Assembly: GCF_019599275.1 (NCBI RefSeq) | Contig: NZ_JAHZTD010000001.1 | Span: 868,001-932,000, forward strand | DNA length: 64,000 bases | Direction of reading: 5' to 3' | Source of the DNA: Hymenobacter sp. HSC-4F20 | Lineage (GTDB): Bacteria > Bacteroidota > Bacteroidia > Cytophagales > Hymenobacteraceae | Shown: piece after piece, positions 63,301 through 64,000 of the stretch | Position numbering within the stretch: position 1 is the first letter of the stretch | Layout of the letters: every line of letters begins with the position of its first letter | The notes under the pieces: model-generated | The model's input: only the letters and a program-made list of their open reading frames with translations | What the model was told of the DNA's origin: nothing | Databases searched by the model: none | Translations under genes and position numbers: made by a program

Positions 63301-64000
63301 TCAAAAAACACCCGTGCCGACCTTCAATCGGACTGTGTGGAATTGAAATCGTTCTGCCCTGTGCCGCTGGTAATGGGCTTATTCTCCTTCAATCGGACTG
63401 TGTGGAATTGAAATAGCACCTGCTTTTCCCGGCGCACGAACGAGGTGATGCCTTCAATCGGACTGTGTGGAATTGAAATAGCGGGCCGGCGACTACCACA
63501 CCGACCTGAAGGTGACCTTCAATCGGACTGTGTGGAATTGAAATAATCAGGAAGATTTTCTGATTGGGATCGGCCATCAGCCTTCAATCGGACTGTGTGG
63601 AATTGAAATCAGCTTCACTTCCGAAACAATAGAAGCAAATTCCTCCTTCAATCGGACTGTGTGGAATTGAAATTTGGCCACCAACTCGTTTACGACCAAC
63701 GTAAACACGTCCTTCAATCGGACTGTGTGGAATTGAAATGCGCTCGAAGCGCTGGATAATGATGCTGCCGAACGCCTTCAATCGGACTGTGTGGAATTGA
63801 AATAGGGCTACTTTGCGGTTGGCAATGGCCGAGGCCGCCCTTCAATCGGACTGTGTGGAATTGAAATAATCAGCTCTACTATTGTCACATCCTGAATCCA
63901 GCACCTTCAATCGGACTGTGTGGAATTGAAATGTAGCTCCAGATATGGTCACGTACTTCTGCTGCTGCCTTCAATCGGACTGTGTGGAATTGAAATGCGG
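60332..64000 (+). CRISPR. CRISPR array, at least 57 repeats, open at the right edge
   Basis: 57 copies of a 29-nt repeat that begins CCTTCAATCGG and ends GGAATTGAAAT, with 56 complete spacers, mostly 35-37 nt (one of 32 nt at 61470-61501), giving a 61-66-nt period. All repeats appear identical by eye, including the most leader-distal seen. The leader is to the left, so the oldest spacers lie beyond the right edge. The 3' part ATTGAAAT would be the 8-nt 5' handle of the crRNA after Cas6 cutting, as in type I-B and III systems. The last repeat starts at 63968 and the sequence ends 4 nt into the next spacer. Confidence 0.99.

Noticed and set aside
60401-63781. Short frames within the CRISPR array on both strands
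   Set aside because: They repeat the translation of the CRISPR repeat (for example FQFHTVRLK or PSIGLCGIE) and are not genes.
52366-64000. A Cas9, Cas12 or type III (Cas10) effector
   Set aside because: No RuvC/HNH, Palm or GGDD motif is present; the HD-helicase Cas3 marks the locus as type I, and no tracrRNA-like anti-repeat was seen.

Overview
The window looks like a chromosomal segment of a high-GC Bacteroidota bacterium, most likely a Hymenobacter or close relative (Cytophagales, Hymenobacteraceae). The reasons are: a lipoprotein-type TamA (TamL); several exported TonB-C-terminal-domain proteins; TlpA-like thioredoxins with an N-terminal DUF4369-type domain; an LIC11966-like surface protein; a fused alpha/beta 2-oxoacid dehydrogenase E1; promoter elements of the Bacteroidota TAnnTTTG type; and a very frequent GGGGTAG/CTACCCC motif. 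The genus is an inference, as no 16S gene is present. No tRNA, rRNA, insertion sequence or prophage gene was seen.

Layout. 1-3659: the end of a 5-oxoprolinase operon (pxpB, partial pxpC) and a divergent M1 aminopeptidase lipoprotein. 3687-14403: a minus-strand accessory block built around a set resembling the E. coli yeh genes (MoxR-type AAA ATPase, DUF5682, DUF5691, SWIM zinc-finger protein). The VWA partner is not in the window, and the space between the ATPase and the DUF5682 gene holds two SMI1/KNR4 proteins, a small unknown protein and an AT-rich two-gene island. 14749-17708: an exported coiled-coil protein and an RND/MMPL exporter. 17916-24558: small exported proteins, an SRPBCC gene apparently cut by an in-frame TAG, thyA, a tandem pair of tiny paralogues, a class IV aminotransferase, dprA and a MerR regulator. 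24796-49157: mostly housekeeping (alaS, gatB, TlpA-like proteins, thioesterase, pcm, sugar transferase, riboflavin synthase, hemF, PAP2 phosphatase, E1 dehydrogenase, tamL, SpoU methyltransferase). 49361-51898: an ECF sigma factor, an anti-sigma-like protein and an outer-membrane beta-barrel, all on the minus strand.

52366-64000 is a complete type I CRISPR-Cas locus: cas6-cas5-cas3-cas8-cas7-cas4-cas1-cas2, a leader, and an array of at least 57 identical 29-nt repeats running off the right edge. By Cas4, repeat type and gene content it is closest to subtype I-B. The order is not the usual one: cas3 lies between cas5 and cas8. A strong intrinsic terminator-like hairpin separates the interference genes (cas6 to cas7) from the adaptation genes (cas4-cas1-cas2).

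The most unusual parts are the rearranged cas operon with its internal terminator, the yeh-like cluster with its replaced middle, the tandem 68-69 aa paralogues, the nonsense-interrupted SRPBCC gene and a 60-bp perfect palindrome between convergent genes. All functional calls come from reading motifs in the translated sequence; no database search was run.
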